Shown here: one piece after another, positions 53,482 to 63,814 of the stretch
How the letters are laid out: each line of letters opens with the position of its first letter
How positions within the stretch are numbered: the stretch's first letter is position 1
DNA from: Legionella bozemanae
GTDB taxonomy: Bacteria > Pseudomonadota > Gammaproteobacteria > Legionellales > Legionellaceae
NCBI RefSeq assembly: GCF_001648595.1
Contig: NZ_LBAW01000001.1
Location: 230,412-294,411, forward strand
DNA: 64,000 nucleotides
Direction: 5' to 3'
Notes under the pieces: generated by a model
The model's input: only the letters and a program-made list of their open reading frames with translations
Told to the model about the DNA's origin: nothing
The model's database searches: none
Position numbers and translations under genes: made by a program

Positions 53482-54243
53482 ATGCAAAAACTGCTTCATG
53501 ATTTTCATGATATGGAAAGGCGCTTTTTCTCGCTGATCAGTTTAAATTGTCTTGATTATCAAACAATAACTGCTTTTGAAACCGGGGTGCTTGCCACAGG
53601 TTTGAACCCTGCTTTTGTTACCAAGATAGATGAAAAATTTTTACATGATCTCGCACATTGCAGATCCTACTTCGCACAAAAGAATTTACCATGGGCACTG
53701 ATTTTTTCAGAACATACACCGATTTTTTCAGAGCAAGATAATCCATTACCACAAGATTATGAATTAACTGATACTGGTGTAGGGATGGCGTTCAATCTTG
53801 TGGCGAATTCACTGAATACTCCGGATAACCAACTTGAATTTAAAGAAATGAATAAGGATTTACATACCTGGAGTATTCCCCTTATCCATGGCTTTCAATC
53901 AACACCAGAAATTACCCATGTTTATACTTTAAGACATGATGAAGCATTGAAAAAATCGTGTGATATTCATCATTTTTCAGGTTTTTTTGCCAAAGAAGCA
54001 GTGGTATCAATAACATTAACGGTAAAAGAAAATCTTGCCCGCATCGATGATTTAGCTACCTTACCGCGCTTTCAAAAACGCGGCTTTGCCTGCGCAATGT
54101 TAGCTTATACTTTGCAAAAAGCTTTGGATTTAAAAGTGCAAACATGCTTTTTGGAAGCATCCACTGCAGGCCTTAATCTCTACAAACGTATCGGCTTCCA
54201 GCCCCTTTTTACAAACCATTATTATGAGCTGAGTGCTTCATGA
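53482..54243 (+). CDS. GNAT acetyltransferase with a long N-terminal domain
   Basis: 253 residues. The acetyl-CoA motif is in the C-terminal part: RIDDLATLPRFQKRGFACAMLAYTLQKAL near residue 190 (Q-K-R-G-F-A) and FLEASTAGLNLYKRIGFQPLF. The first ~170 residues are a divergent N-terminal half, probably an inactive GNAT-like repeat. A 17-codon leader beginning at 53448, with its own AGGAG, overlaps the start in another frame and may couple translation. Substrate unknown. Confidence 0.82.
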   Translation: MQKLLHDFHDMERRFFSLISLNCLDYQTITAFETGVLATGLNPAFVTKIDEKFLHDLAHCRSYFAQKNLPWALIFSEHTPIFSEQDNPLPQDYELTDTGVGMAFNLVANSLNTPDNQLEFKEMNKDLHTWSIPLIHGFQSTPEITHVYTLRHDEALKKSCDIHHFSGFFAKEAVVSITLTVKENLARIDDLATLPRFQKRGFACAMLAYTLQKALDLKVQTCFLEASTAGLNLYKRIGFQPLFTNHYYELSAS

Positions 54244-54297
54244 CCTACGTACCGCTGTGCTTTACTCAGACTATATATTTAGATAAGGATAATCACG

Positions 54298-54732
54298 TTG
54301 CACTGTATTTTCGTTTTTTTATATCTCTTATTTTTTCCTGGTGTCTTATTTGCCAATCTTGATTTAATCACCTGGAAAGGAATTTATTATCAAGCAGTTC
54401 CGAATAAAAAAGGAGTTACCAAAAAATACTGTAAGGAACATAGCCCTGGCACCTTCATTCATACCATACAGGATGGAATTGATAAGCCTATAATCACTAA
54501 TAAGGGGATTCATCTAAAACAAATATCCTTTAAAAGTGACAAAGTAGACGGTATTTATCTCATTCACGGCAGTTTAATCGCCTTTGCAAAGACAGCAAAA
54601 AATTCCTGGCATGAGCGAATCGATTATTTTTTATATAAATACAGTGAAGCAGGAATTACAAAAGGCGTTTGGTATAGCAAACAATGCAAAGGATTCTATA
54701 AGGGGATTGTTCTAAATAATAAAAATAAATAG
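54298..54732 (+). CDS. Small secreted protein of unknown function
   Basis: 144 residues from a TTG start with AAGGAT upstream. A signal peptide (MHCIFVFLYLLFFPGVLFA) is followed by a basic mature part (ITWKGIYYQAVPNKKGVTKKYC) with two Cys that could form a disulphide. It sits directly after the GNAT gene, 54 bases downstream. I do not recognise a family; it could be a periplasmic or type II-secreted protein. Confidence 0.6.
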   Translation: MHCIFVFLYLLFFPGVLFANLDLITWKGIYYQAVPNKKGVTKKYCKEHSPGTFIHTIQDGIDKPIITNKGIHLKQISFKSDKVDGIYLIHGSLIAFAKTAKNSWHERIDYFLYKYSEAGITKGVWYSKQCKGFYKGIVLNNKNK

Positions 54733-54789
54733 CATGTATTTTTGCGCATTGTCCTAAATGCATAGTGTCCTATTGCTTAAGCCCGGACC

Positions 54790-57750
54790 TTAATAAATTG
54801 TTTGTTTCACGCTTGAACCAACTAAGCCCATTAGATGCTGTTCCTCTGCAATCTCTACTATCGCATCAAATCGCTCATCAATGATCGCTTTTAGGTTATC
54901 ATAAGAAGAGAGCGTTTTATCATTGTATTGCAACAATTTTTCAATAACTTTAGGGTTCGTTACCTCGTTTATAACTTTTTCAATTACTTGTAAAACGCCT
55001 GAGTCACTAATCAATCCTCGCAATCGTTTCAATAACAATTGATTGGTGGGTGCTAGAGCCTCGTCTTCAACTTCAGCTTTTTCATGTAAATCGTTCCATT
55101 TGGTATTACCCCCTGCAGTCGGAGCTATTTGCACACTCAAACGAGAAAAAGTAGAAATTACGTCTCCTCGCCCTGTCTGCACACTCATTTTGCGTCGCAT
55201 GAACTGCTGATTTTCCTCAAAGAGTTGGTCTATGAGGTGTTGGAATTTATCATGTTCCTCTGATGAAACTTCAATAAGCTCAGCTTGATTCAGCGCGGGA
55301 AGTATTCCAAAAAGCTTCTGTACTTGCAGTGCTTGTTTCTCAGTTTTAGCGATAACTCGCAAAGATAAGCTATTCTCTGCATGCCATAAAAAACCAATAT
55401 CTATTTTAGGATCCGATGGCATATTATACTGGTTCAGCAAAAAAGACATGTTAGGAAAGGTGATAAATTTATAGGTTGGTTTAATTAATAACATCTCTTT
55501 TTTCTGATTGTATTTAAGCTCAGCGATTTCCATTAATTTTAAAAGTTGTTTGGGCATAATAGTACAACTTAAGCCCCCATCGTTTTGAACGCACTCAAGC
55601 GCAAACTCATCTTCCAATTGACGAGCAATTTTTTTATTCAGTGTAGTTAAGGTATAAGTCCCATTCTCTTCCCTTTTTAATTGAAATGGAATTCTGCCGC
55701 TTTGTGGATCAAAACGCATTGTACGCAAAAAAACTTCTCCATCATGCGACATGACTGAGGTAGGTGAAAAATACTTTTCTAATTTATCGATTAAATCGAT
55801 TTCCTGTGCAGTTAATAACATTCGTTTTGGGAATTTAGCCAATATCTGTTGATTGCTGTTATAGGCTGTTGCTGCCATATCATTAATAAACCCTAGATAC
55901 CCTTCCAGCTCCTCATAAGGCATGTCGTTTTTTATACCCATCTCGATTAAATTAATTCTTATTTTGGCAAAATACAGATCAAAATTTGATAATTTCCCTG
56001 CCCATATTTTCATGATATCGGTATCAATTAAAGCCTGTAATTGACTTCCCTCACTGCAATTTCTCCTCAGCTCGCCTAAAGAATTTAATAACTCCTCCCG
56101 GGAAGGTGTATTTTTTTGAATACGCTCTAATTCCTGTCTTAGCCCTGGATAACTTTCAATCACTTCTTCATTAGGGTTTTCACCGGTGATCATCTTTCTG
56201 AGTAAATGGAACCCTTCCATGCGCTCAGATAAGGTAGTATCGTAAAAAACACTGTAATTTCGATACATAAAATGGCGGGCAAAACCAATTGTGGAAGAAC
56301 TTCTAAATAATGCAGGCGCTTTAGCGAAACTGTCTTCAAATGAAAAATCATCACTTAAGCTTGAGCATACGCCTTCTCCTTCATAAGGCTTTCCATAATC
56401 AAAACCGTAAAATGCAGCGTCGGCAAAACCTTTATTTTGCGCATCCTTACCCATGCCATCCCGATCGCCAATCGCAATACCAAAAATTAAATTCTTGGCC
56501 AACCCGGGAATGTATTTGGAGCGTTTGATTGCAGCCTGCTTATCTTCTACCAAGACACCATTATAATCAGGCTCAGAACCACCATATAGAAAACTTGTTA
56601 ACTCTCGCAAACCATTTTTCCAGCCGCATGCTAATAAGGCATGAACTCCTTTTGAACCATTTTTAACCCAGATAAGCTCCTGCTTTTGATTTTGCGCACT
56701 AAAAATACCGGCCAAGCGTGTGCCTACAAACTCTCTTATTGCTTCTTTGTTGGCTTTAATTCTGTCTTTTTGACCTTCGGCATAATCGAGTTTATACATC
56801 CAAGCTCTTAAGCCATTGTTTTTGGCTACCGCTTCTTTTATTTCATTGCAAAGCCATTGGATACCAGGATATAGGATGCTTTCAGCATGAGGGCCTTTTA
56901 TATGCGAATTAATAAAAGTTGAAAATACGACGCGCTTTTGTTTTACACTTGCCGCTTCATTTAAGTCTTCTCGTAAGCGAATAAGTTTTAATCGCTCTTT
57001 ATCAGGCAACTCCTCTGAAGAGGGCAAATGTTCTTTCGCTAACAGGGAGTCCAGTTCCTGAAAAAATAATTTATCTAAATTAACCGCCCTAAATCCTGGT
57101 TCTACACCACTAGGCTTTTTTGCATAACAAAATTGTTTTGCGCCAAACATACTACCTAAACGAGTTAATTCCTTGTTTTTGCGTACAGTGAATTGGCCTA
57201 TTTCCACTAGTTCTGTTTCAAGGATATCTACTGAAGAGGATACTCTAGGTTTTAACTCCTTTTGTAGCCTAAGCAGTGGTTCGCTCTTTGAAACAGAACC
57301 CAATTCAGTTGTTCTCATTTTGACAGGTGGTAATAAATTTTCTTCCTCTATCTCTTGAGATTGAACTTTTATCTGATCATTTAAAATACGCATCATTAAA
57401 CCATCTGATTTTATACGATATAGAGGCGCTTTACCTAATTCGACACCAAAATTTTTTGAACAGAAATTTTTAATAAAATTACCTGCTTCACTGTATGCCC
57501 CCCCAAATGAATTTAAAATGACAGCATATTCACTCGCCAAAACATCCAAAAGTGCAATAATTTTTGCATCAGAAGATAAAAAATCATTTTTCTTTATTTT
57601 AATTATTTCTTGATTCAAGCGCTGCAGACGCGAGGCATCAATTCGGATCCCCGAAATTCTTTCGATAATTTCTCTATATTCCTTAGCAAAATGATCCGTT
57701 GTAACAAATACAGCTTCCTGTTTTTTTGTAATGTCACTTTTAGATATCAT
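54790..57750 (-). CDS. 986-residue candidate effector with a kinase-like signature
   Basis: 986 residues, no signal peptide or membrane segment. Near the middle, residues 423-453 read LIFGIAIGDRDGMGKDAQN...FYGFDYG. The GDRD...N...FDYG pattern resembles the catalytic loop and metal-binding motif of PI3/4-kinase-type folds (GDRHxxN...DFG). Preceding sequence (GSKGVHALLACGWKNGLREL, residues ~355-375) could be the small lobe. The N- and C-terminal thirds are helical and charged, without named domains. The kinase idea is an inference from one motif. Legionella effectors include several phosphoinositide kinases. It lies opposite the LegK-like gene, divergent at 292 bases; that gap shows only AT-rich DNA. 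Confidence 0.65.
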   Translation of the reverse strand: MISKSDITKKQEAVFVTTDHFAKEYREIIERISGIRIDASRLQRLNQEIIKIKKNDFLSSDAKIIALLDVLASEYAVILNSFGGAYSEAGNFIKNFCSKNFGVELGKAPLYRIKSDGLMMRILNDQIKVQSQEIEEENLLPPVKMRTTELGSVSKSEPLLRLQKELKPRVSSSVDILETELVEIGQFTVRKNKELTRLGSMFGAKQFCYAKKPSGVEPGFRAVNLDKLFFQELDSLLAKEHLPSSEELPDKERLKLIRLREDLNEAASVKQKRVVFSTFINSHIKGPHAESILYPGIQWLCNEIKEAVAKNNGLRAWMYKLDYAEGQKDRIKANKEAIREFVGTRLAGIFSAQNQKQELIWVKNGSKGVHALLACGWKNGLRELTSFLYGGSEPDYNGVLVEDKQAAIKRSKYIPGLAKNLIFGIAIGDRDGMGKDAQNKGFADAAFYGFDYGKPYEGEGVCSSLSDDFSFEDSFAKAPALFRSSSTIGFARHFMYRNYSVFYDTTLSERMEGFHLLRKMITGENPNEEVIESYPGLRQELERIQKNTPSREELLNSLGELRRNCSEGSQLQALIDTDIMKIWAGKLSNFDLYFAKIRINLIEMGIKNDMPYEELEGYLGFINDMAATAYNSNQQILAKFPKRMLLTAQEIDLIDKLEKYFSPTSVMSHDGEVFLRTMRFDPQSGRIPFQLKREENGTYTLTTLNKKIARQLEDEFALECVQNDGGLSCTIMPKQLLKLMEIAELKYNQKKEMLLIKPTYKFITFPNMSFLLNQYNMPSDPKIDIGFLWHAENSLSLRVIAKTEKQALQVQKLFGILPALNQAELIEVSSEEHDKFQHLIDQLFEENQQFMRRKMSVQTGRGDVISTFSRLSVQIAPTAGGNTKWNDLHEKAEVEDEALAPTNQLLLKRLRGLISDSGVLQVIEKVINEVTNPKVIEKLLQYNDKTLSSYDNLKAIIDERFDAIVEIAEEQHLMGLVGSSVKQTIY

Positions 57751-58042
57751 GTCATCTTCCTCTTTAAAGATTAATGATAGAGACGCCGCTAAAAATAGCG
57801 GTAATTCAACACTTCTTCGATCAACTTATTTCTTCTTTTCTAATTCCACTTTATTCCATTAAAATTAAGAGACTATTAAGCAACTTGTAAAAATGATGCA
57901 AGGACATGTTGCATTCAATAAAAAAAGTAACTAATTTTCAGGATGCGTTCATGTCACTAAGTATCGAGTCAAAATTAATTAAGGACATTTAGGGTCTGGA
58001 TGGTTTAAGTAATAAAATAGTACTTACTAAAAGGCACGCTTT

Positions 58043-59542
58043 ATGACACATAAAGAAAAAGGTAAAAAACCGCTGCCCTTTACCTTATTTCCTGTAAAAC
58101 AACGAAATGGATCTGTTGTGTACTATGCCTCTGATTTTTCTGAAGAGTTAGGCGGTGCTGTTTATAAAGGACATCAGTGTACTTTAGTCAATGCAAACCC
58201 CCTAGATTTAAAACCGCGCCACATAAAAAAAGAAGAGTTGAGAATTGACTACCATAGCCCTGTGGCAATAAAACTCTATGATGGCAAGCACCATCCCTCT
58301 CCTTTTCAATTTTATACTTCAGAAATAGCCGTCTTAAATATTAAAGGTAGAGATGCTCTCATTATGGATTACATAGATGGGTTCCATATCTATCCGGATG
58401 CTTGTGATAATCCTGGATTAAATCAATTAACCTTTTTACAAGTAGTAGATATCTCTTGGCAATTGATTCTTGGACTCAACACCCTTCATTATAGGAATAC
58501 CAGCGGTCCTTCAATCGTACATGGCGATATTAAAGGGGAAAATATCAAAATACAAATCAAAGAAATTGAGACCACTGATGGGAAAAAATATAAAGTTGAC
58601 GTGTCATTCCTGGATCTCGATTATGCCAAACCCATCATTGATACACCACAAATTCCTCAAGGAACTCCAGAACATATTGCCATCGAAATATTAAACGGTT
58701 ATTACTCGGAATCTAGTGATTTTTTTGCATTGAGCCCACTTTTACTAAGTCTATTTGGTGCAGATAACCCCTTAAAAAAGATTATTGAATTCGGAAATGA
58801 CAATGTACACATGAAGCGAGAGGAACTCATAAGAAAATTTCGCGATATTGGTTTTTGTACTGACGGGCTTTTTGAGCATTTTAAGAAAAAACCTGACCTC
58901 TTTATTTGTGAATTAGTAAAAAATTTCATCTTGAAAATGGGAAAAAAAAACAGGGTGGATCGACCTTCGCCAAATGCCATACTTGAGTTTTTTACTGCAT
59001 TAAGGCAATTAAGCCTACTCGATGACGCCAATCGCTATAATACAGAAAAGGAGAGTTACTTTTTGCGTCTTTATATAGCAGCTCAAGAAGAATATTGGTT
59101 AACCGAGAAAAAATATCAAATGTTATTTTTCCATTTAGATGAGCATTTGCAAAAAAGATTAATTAGCCTAATGAGTATGAAGCAATGTGTCCTGTTCTAC
59201 AAAATTGCCCAAGAAAACAATGCGCCCTTCTCACTTATCAATCAATTAAGAAGAAATGCTGCAAACCATCTGGTAGAACAAATTCGTTTTTTAAAAAAAA
59301 CATCACGGACAAGTTTTTTTTTCTCTTCTTCACCAACTAAAAAAGACATCCAATGGTTACTTTACTGTTATAAACATAATGATTTTGCAGATTTTTATTC
59401 TACTTCACATGAAAAAATAAGAAAAAAACTCGAGCAATGCAGCAAAAAAGATTTAGCGCCTTTAATTTTAATTATTACAGAAGGAATAACCCAAAAGATA
59501 GATTCACCTTTCTCCACAAATTCCTCAAACTCAATTAGTTGA
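58043..59542 (+). CDS. Eukaryotic-type Ser/Thr protein kinase, LegK-like candidate effector
   Basis: 499 residues, no signal peptide. Kinase motifs: VAIK with Lys77, catalytic loop HGDIKGENI with Asp162 and Asn167 (HGD in place of HRD), the DFG site as LDLDYAKP (Asp191 or 193), and GTPEHIAIEI in place of the APE region. It has no glycine loop as clear as in Pkn2-type bacterial kinases. The C-terminal ~170 residues are helical, with FLKKTSRTSFFFSSSPTKK and a Ser-rich end. Legionella translocates kinases of this kind (LegK1-LegK4 and others). It ends two bases before the convergent CapA gene. Confidence 0.82.
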   Translation: MTHKEKGKKPLPFTLFPVKQRNGSVVYYASDFSEELGGAVYKGHQCTLVNANPLDLKPRHIKKEELRIDYHSPVAIKLYDGKHHPSPFQFYTSEIAVLNIKGRDALIMDYIDGFHIYPDACDNPGLNQLTFLQVVDISWQLILGLNTLHYRNTSGPSIVHGDIKGENIKIQIKEIETTDGKKYKVDVSFLDLDYAKPIIDTPQIPQGTPEHIAIEILNGYYSESSDFFALSPLLLSLFGADNPLKKIIEFGNDNVHMKREELIRKFRDIGFCTDGLFEHFKKKPDLFICELVKNFILKMGKKNRVDRPSPNAILEFFTALRQLSLLDDANRYNTEKESYFLRLYIAAQEEYWLTEKKYQMLFFHLDEHLQKRLISLMSMKQCVLFYKIAQENNAPFSLINQLRRNAANHLVEQIRFLKKTSRTSFFFSSSPTKKDIQWLLYCYKHNDFADFYSTSHEKIRKKLEQCSKKDLAPLILIITEGITQKIDSPFSTNSSNSIS

Positions 59543-59544
59543 AT

Positions 59545-60657
59545 TCATAAACAATAAATCACACGCTCCTCTAATTCAAAAGACGTCTTAAAAGCCTGCG
59601 AACATTGGATAAGTTTTTTAACTATCCATTGGCACTCTTCATTACTTGCATAATGCAATTTGAAATTTTTTCTTATCATTGGCACCAACTCCAAATGCGA
59701 CAACTGTAAATTGGGGGCAAAAGAAAAAAAATACATCAATGACAAATCACTTTTAAATTGTTCCCAGCCACTGATACCCTCATAATCATTAATCAAATCT
59801 CCGCAACCATATAGAATTAACCCCTGGTTGTGCCATTCAATACCTATTGGGTGATGCGAAGAATGACCATGAATCACGTTAACACCTAATTCATCAATGA
59901 GTGTGTAAGCAAATCGCTGATGTTGAGCTGGAATGTCATAACCCCAATTTTCCCCCCAATGAATGCTAACAATGCATAAATCTCCAGTTTTTCTGTAATA
60001 CTCAATCACTTCCTTTATTTGCTTTATGGAGTCTTTACCTAAATCAGTCAGCAACCATACCCCAGGTTGTTCCGAAGTGGCAGCCCACTCTTTTAAAATA
60101 CCACTGGAAAAAAGCCCCATCGAGAATACGAGAATCCTTCCTTTAAAACCTGGAACAAGATGGATTGCAGGCGCAGTCGCTTCCTGAATATTTTTTCCTG
60201 CGCCCGCATAAGCTATTCGAGCTTTATCCAAAGTCAACAGTGTCTCTAAAAATCCCTCTCGGCCCCAATCCAATATGTGATTATTAGCCACAGCACATAC
60301 ATCAACGTGTGCTGAAGTAATTGCATCTATATTCTCAGGATGCATGCGGTAATTAATCCCCTTGAATGGCCATGGCGTATTGCTACGGGTAATGCTTGTT
60401 TCCAGATTAATTAAACGAAAATCAGGATTTCTTAATTTTAATTCTACTAAACCATCTCCCCATATATATGTTCCTTTTTTGCCAAGCGGAATCTTGCCAT
60501 TGACTCTTTCAGCAAGCCAGACATAATCACGTGCATCTTTAACATAAGACTCATAAATTTGCGGCTCACCAGGATGAGTTAAAATTTGATCTATCCCTCT
60601 CCCAGTCATAACATCACCACATAAAAAAATATGGAATTGAGGAAATACTGATGACAT
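59545..60657 (-). CDS. CapA family phosphoesterase-like protein
   Basis: 370 residues, no signal peptide. The calcineurin-like fold motifs are FLCGDVMTGRGID, LINLETSIT, AVANNHILDWG, VSIHWGENWGY and VIHGHSSHHPIG, which supply the Asp, Asn and His metal ligands. CapA/PgsA proteins belong to poly-gamma-glutamate and capsule synthesis, but many stand-alone homologues have no such context, and no other pgs gene is present here. The absence of an export signal makes a capsule role less likely. Confidence 0.88.
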   Translation of the reverse strand: MSSVFPQFHIFLCGDVMTGRGIDQILTHPGEPQIYESYVKDARDYVWLAERVNGKIPLGKKGTYIWGDGLVELKLRNPDFRLINLETSITRSNTPWPFKGINYRMHPENIDAITSAHVDVCAVANNHILDWGREGFLETLLTLDKARIAYAGAGKNIQEATAPAIHLVPGFKGRILVFSMGLFSSGILKEWAATSEQPGVWLLTDLGKDSIKQIKEVIEYYRKTGDLCIVSIHWGENWGYDIPAQHQRFAYTLIDELGVNVIHGHSSHHPIGIEWHNQGLILYGCGDLINDYEGISGWEQFKSDLSLMYFFSFAPNLQLSHLELVPMIRKNFKLHYASNEECQWIVKKLIQCSQAFKTSFELEERVIYCL

Positions 60658-60794
60658 GATCCTTTATCCTTGAATCTAAGGGTAAGATTAGTTCATTTTT
60701 CTACTAATAATAGTCGTAAATTAAAGAACATGCGGTAATAAATGATGGCCGTTTCGCGCTGATTAGTACTGATTTTCTGTATGCACTTTCTCTA

Positions 60795-61646
60795 TTAATC
60801 ATGAAACAATTTTTTGGTTTGAGGTTCATCCTGCACAGTGGAGGCCGATGTGGTAGGTTCAGCTTTTCTTTTTTTGCCATCGTCTAAAGTACTTAGAACT
60901 CCCAAACCACTGCTAGATAAAGTTGGTGTGGCTGTTTTTTTTCTCCAGTCGAAGACATCACTTTTTAGATCCTTTTGTAAATCTTGAGAAATCTCAAATT
61001 TGACAAAATGAGGAGAAACTTTCTTACAATGATTTTCAAAGGTTTCACGACAAAATTGATCGGTTAAATCCATTATAAGATACTCTGAAGGCTCATCTTG
61101 TAACTGCTCAAGCCGTTCCTTCTCCATCTTTTTGAACCAATTTTTTAATGCCTCTTGATCTTCATAAAACTCTGGTGGATAAAAACCAAACTTATTATAA
61201 ACGGTAAGCGATTCTGCTGAGGGGCTGACTGTCATATTGTGCTGTCCGCTATTTACGAAAAAATCCAGAGCATAGACCATCATTAAATTACCAAGTCCTT
61301 TACGACGATATGTCTCACTTACAAATAAACTAAACAATTGAGATATTTTTTCTGTATCTTTGTTTAGCCTTAATTCAATAAAGCCGATGACTTTTCCATT
61401 GTCCCGCAAAACAAGCATTAAATCACATCTATTGCTATCGTTATGTAACAATTTTCCATTATTGTTAAATAACTGAACCGTTTCATCACCTAATTTTTCA
61501 ACATCATTTTCAAAATAAATTTCCGCCATCGCATCTTCGTGCCTGACATAACTTAAAAAATCAGATAAATCATTTTTACCAGGGTAATCAAGAATATAAT
61601 TCTCTTTAGGAGTTGGGTTAATTGTATTATCTACATTTTGAAACAT
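60795..61646 (-). CDS. GNAT acetyltransferase with a basic, nuclear-signal-like tail
   Basis: 283 residues. The GNAT core lies at ~30-160: FIELRLN, LFVSETYRRKGLGNLMMVYALDFFV (R-R-K-G-L-G acetyl-CoA loop) and LTVYNKFGFYPPEFY. The C-terminal ~60 residues are Ser/Thr-rich and contain DDGKKRKAEPT near residue 257 and TKKLFHD at the end, reminiscent of a bipartite nuclear localisation signal. Extra tails of this kind occur on host-directed effectors; this is inference. It is the outermost gene of the 54.8-61.6 kb cluster. Confidence 0.78.
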   Translation of the reverse strand: MFQNVDNTINPTPKENYILDYPGKNDLSDFLSYVRHEDAMAEIYFENDVEKLGDETVQLFNNNGKLLHNDSNRCDLMLVLRDNGKVIGFIELRLNKDTEKISQLFSLFVSETYRRKGLGNLMMVYALDFFVNSGQHNMTVSPSAESLTVYNKFGFYPPEFYEDQEALKNWFKKMEKERLEQLQDEPSEYLIMDLTDQFCRETFENHCKKVSPHFVKFEISQDLQKDLKSDVFDWRKKTATPTLSSSGLGVLSTLDDGKKRKAEPTTSASTVQDEPQTKKLFHD

Positions 61647-61936
61647 GATTCATGCCAATTACCGAGCAATAGTTTAATTATAATCTCGATAGATCTTTAA
61701 TTCAACAATTTGGGTGTTTTTTGAAATAAAACAGCTTCACTTTTAGCACTTAATTCACTCGCTAAATAGGAACTATTTCCCTGCTCTTTTCAATATGGTT
61801 TGAAATCCCCCTCCAGTCAGGCTCATAGCATAAAAATATGGAATTAGGCAATACTTCATCACATGCTCATCCATCCTTTGGTATATACTGTATAAAACCA
61901 GTTCGTTTTTTCTACTAATAAAAGGATAGCCTTAAA

Positions 61937-63814
61937 TTGGGAGAAGTGGTGGAAAATAAACAATGGCAGTTTTCGCTCTGGTATGTTTTGATGATTTTCT
62001 GGATTATCATCCTGTTTCAGAGCTTTTTTTTCGCAACCCATCCTGTAAATATTGCTTACAGTGATTTTATAAAACTTTTGAAAGCCGATAAGTTAAATAA
62101 CGTCTTACTTGATGAAAGCTACATTACCGCAGACGTAAAAACTGAAGGTTTATCAGGATTACTTCCCGAAGACAAATTTAATGAAATAAAAGAATATGGC
62201 GGCAAAAACCCCCAAGTCACTACAGTTCGCGTTAATGATCCATCCCTTATATCGGCTTTGGAAGCAGCAAAAGTAAAATTTACAGGACAAGCTGAAAACA
62301 AATGGTTAACCCTGATATTATCCTGGATTATTCCTGCATTGCTCTTTTTCGCTCTGTGGAGTTTTTTACTAAGACGTATGGGTTCAGCAACTGGCGGCGT
62401 TTTGGATGTTGGAAAAAGTAAAGCGAAAATCTACATGGAAAAAGAAACACATGTATCATTTCAAGATGTTGCAGGAGTAGATGAAGCGAAAGCCGAGCTT
62501 ATGGAAGTAGTTGAATTCCTTAAAAACCCGCAACATTATACTCGTATTGGCGCTCATATACCTAAAGGCGTACTTTTAGTGGGTCCGCCTGGAACCGGAA
62601 AAACATTACTTGCACGAGCTGTAGCAGGAGAAGCAGGAGTACCATTTTTTTCAATTAATGGTTCAGAATTCGTAGAAATGTTTGTTGGCGTTGGTGCTGC
62701 ACGAGTACGTGATTTGTTCACTAATGCCCGAGAAACCGCGCCAACAATTATTTTTATTGATGAACTTGATGCCTTAGGCAGAGCACGCGGCGCTTATCCT
62801 ATCGGCGGAGGACATGATGAAAAAGAGCAAACTTTAAACCAGTTACTCTCGGAAATGGATGGCTTCGACCCCAGTGAAGGATTAATTCTGCTTGCCGCTA
62901 CCAATCGACCGGAAATTCTTGACCCCGCATTATTGCGGGCGGGGCGTTTTGACCGCCACATACTTGTCGATCGGCCGGATAAAAAAGGTCGAGTAGAAAT
63001 TCTCAATGTTCATCTGAAAAAAATTCGGCAGGGCCCTGATGTTGATCCTGAAAAGATTGCGGCCTTAACTCCAGGTTTTTCGGGTGCCGATTTAGCAAAT
63101 CTGGTCAATGAAGCAGCCTTGCTTGCCACACGTCATAATGCCGACTCTGTAAGTATGGATGACTTTACCAATGCTATTGAACGAATGGTGGCAGGGCTGG
63201 AAAAAAAGAATCGCTTACTCAATCCCGAAGAGCGTAAAGCAGTAGCTTATCATGAAATGGGACACACCCTGGTAGCGCTCTCCTTGCCTAACGTAGATCA
63301 GGTGCACAAAGTCTCAATTATTCCACGAGGAATAGGCAGCTTAGGATATACCATTCAACGTCCTACTGAGGACCGTTATCTTATGACAGAAGAAGAGTTA
63401 AAAAATAAAATGATGGTTTTACTCGGAGGTAGAGCAGCTGAATTTGTTGTTTTTGGTCGATTTTCAACGGGAGCAGCAGACGATCTTGCCAAAGCGACTG
63501 ACATTGCACGGAATATGGTCATGCGTTACGGTATGGATAAAGAGCTTGGGCCTGTAACGTACCAGAAAGAACACTCACCTTTCCTGGAGTCTCCTATAAC
63601 GCACAACGAACGTGAATTTAGCGAAGAAACAGCATGTGAGATTGATACGGCAGTTCGCAAAATAATTCAAACTGCCTTTGATGATGCCGTAGATATTATT
63701 AAAAAACGCATTAAAATTTTAGAAAAAGGGGCGCAATTATTATTAAAGCAAGAAACATTAAATGAAGAAGATTTAATTGCATTAATATCAAATAAAAAGG
63801 CTGTCCATAAGTAA
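61937..63814 (+). CDS. ftsH: FtsH-type membrane AAA metalloprotease
   Basis: 625 residues. Two N-terminal membrane helices ([11 protein letters not shown] and [20 protein letters not shown]) flank a short periplasmic loop. The AAA domain has [19 protein letters not shown] and the second region of homology [19 protein letters not shown]; the pore loop is [11 protein letters not shown]. The protease domain has HEMGH (zinc and catalytic Glu). All catalytic residues are intact. The start is TTG at 61937 or GTG at 61949 (GGGAG 5 bases upstream). The usual ftsJ/rrmJ-folP neighbours are absent, so this may be a second FtsH. Confidence 0.92.
   Translation: MGEVVENKQWQFSLWYVLMIFWIIILFQSFFFATHPVNIAYSDFIKLLKADKLNNVLLDESYITADVKTEGLSGLLPEDKFNEIKEYGGKNPQVTTVRVNDPSLISALEAAKVKFTGQAENKWLTLILSWIIPALLFFALWSFLLRRMGSATGGVLDVGKSKAKIYMEKETHVSFQDVAGVDEAKAELMEVVEFLKNPQHYTRIGAHIPKGVLLVGPPGTGKTLLARAVAGEAGVPFFSINGSEFVEMFVGVGAARVRDLFTNARETAPTIIFIDELDALGRARGAYPIGGGHDEKEQTLNQLLSEMDGFDPSEGLILLAATNRPEILDPALLRAGRFDRHILVDRPDKKGRVEILNVHLKKIRQGPDVDPEKIAALTPGFSGADLANLVNEAALLATRHNADSVSMDDFTNAIERMVAGLEKKNRLLNPEERKAVAYHEMGHTLVALSLPNVDQVHKVSIIPRGIGSLGYTIQRPTEDRYLMTEEELKNKMMVLLGGRAAEFVVFGRFSTGAADDLAKATDIARNMVMRYGMDKELGPVTYQKEHSPFLESPITHNEREFSEETACEIDTAVRKIIQTAFDDAVDIIKKRIKILEKGAQLLLKQETLNEEDLIALISNKKAVHK

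Noticed and set aside
57751..58042. Search for PmrA or CpxR-type direct repeats upstream of the two kinase-like genes
   Set aside because: AT-rich sequence has partial TTAAT matches, but no properly spaced direct repeat was seen.
59545..60657. Capsule (poly-gamma-glutamate) synthesis locus around the CapA-type gene
   Set aside because: No pgsB/capB or capC gene is present and the protein lacks an export signal.
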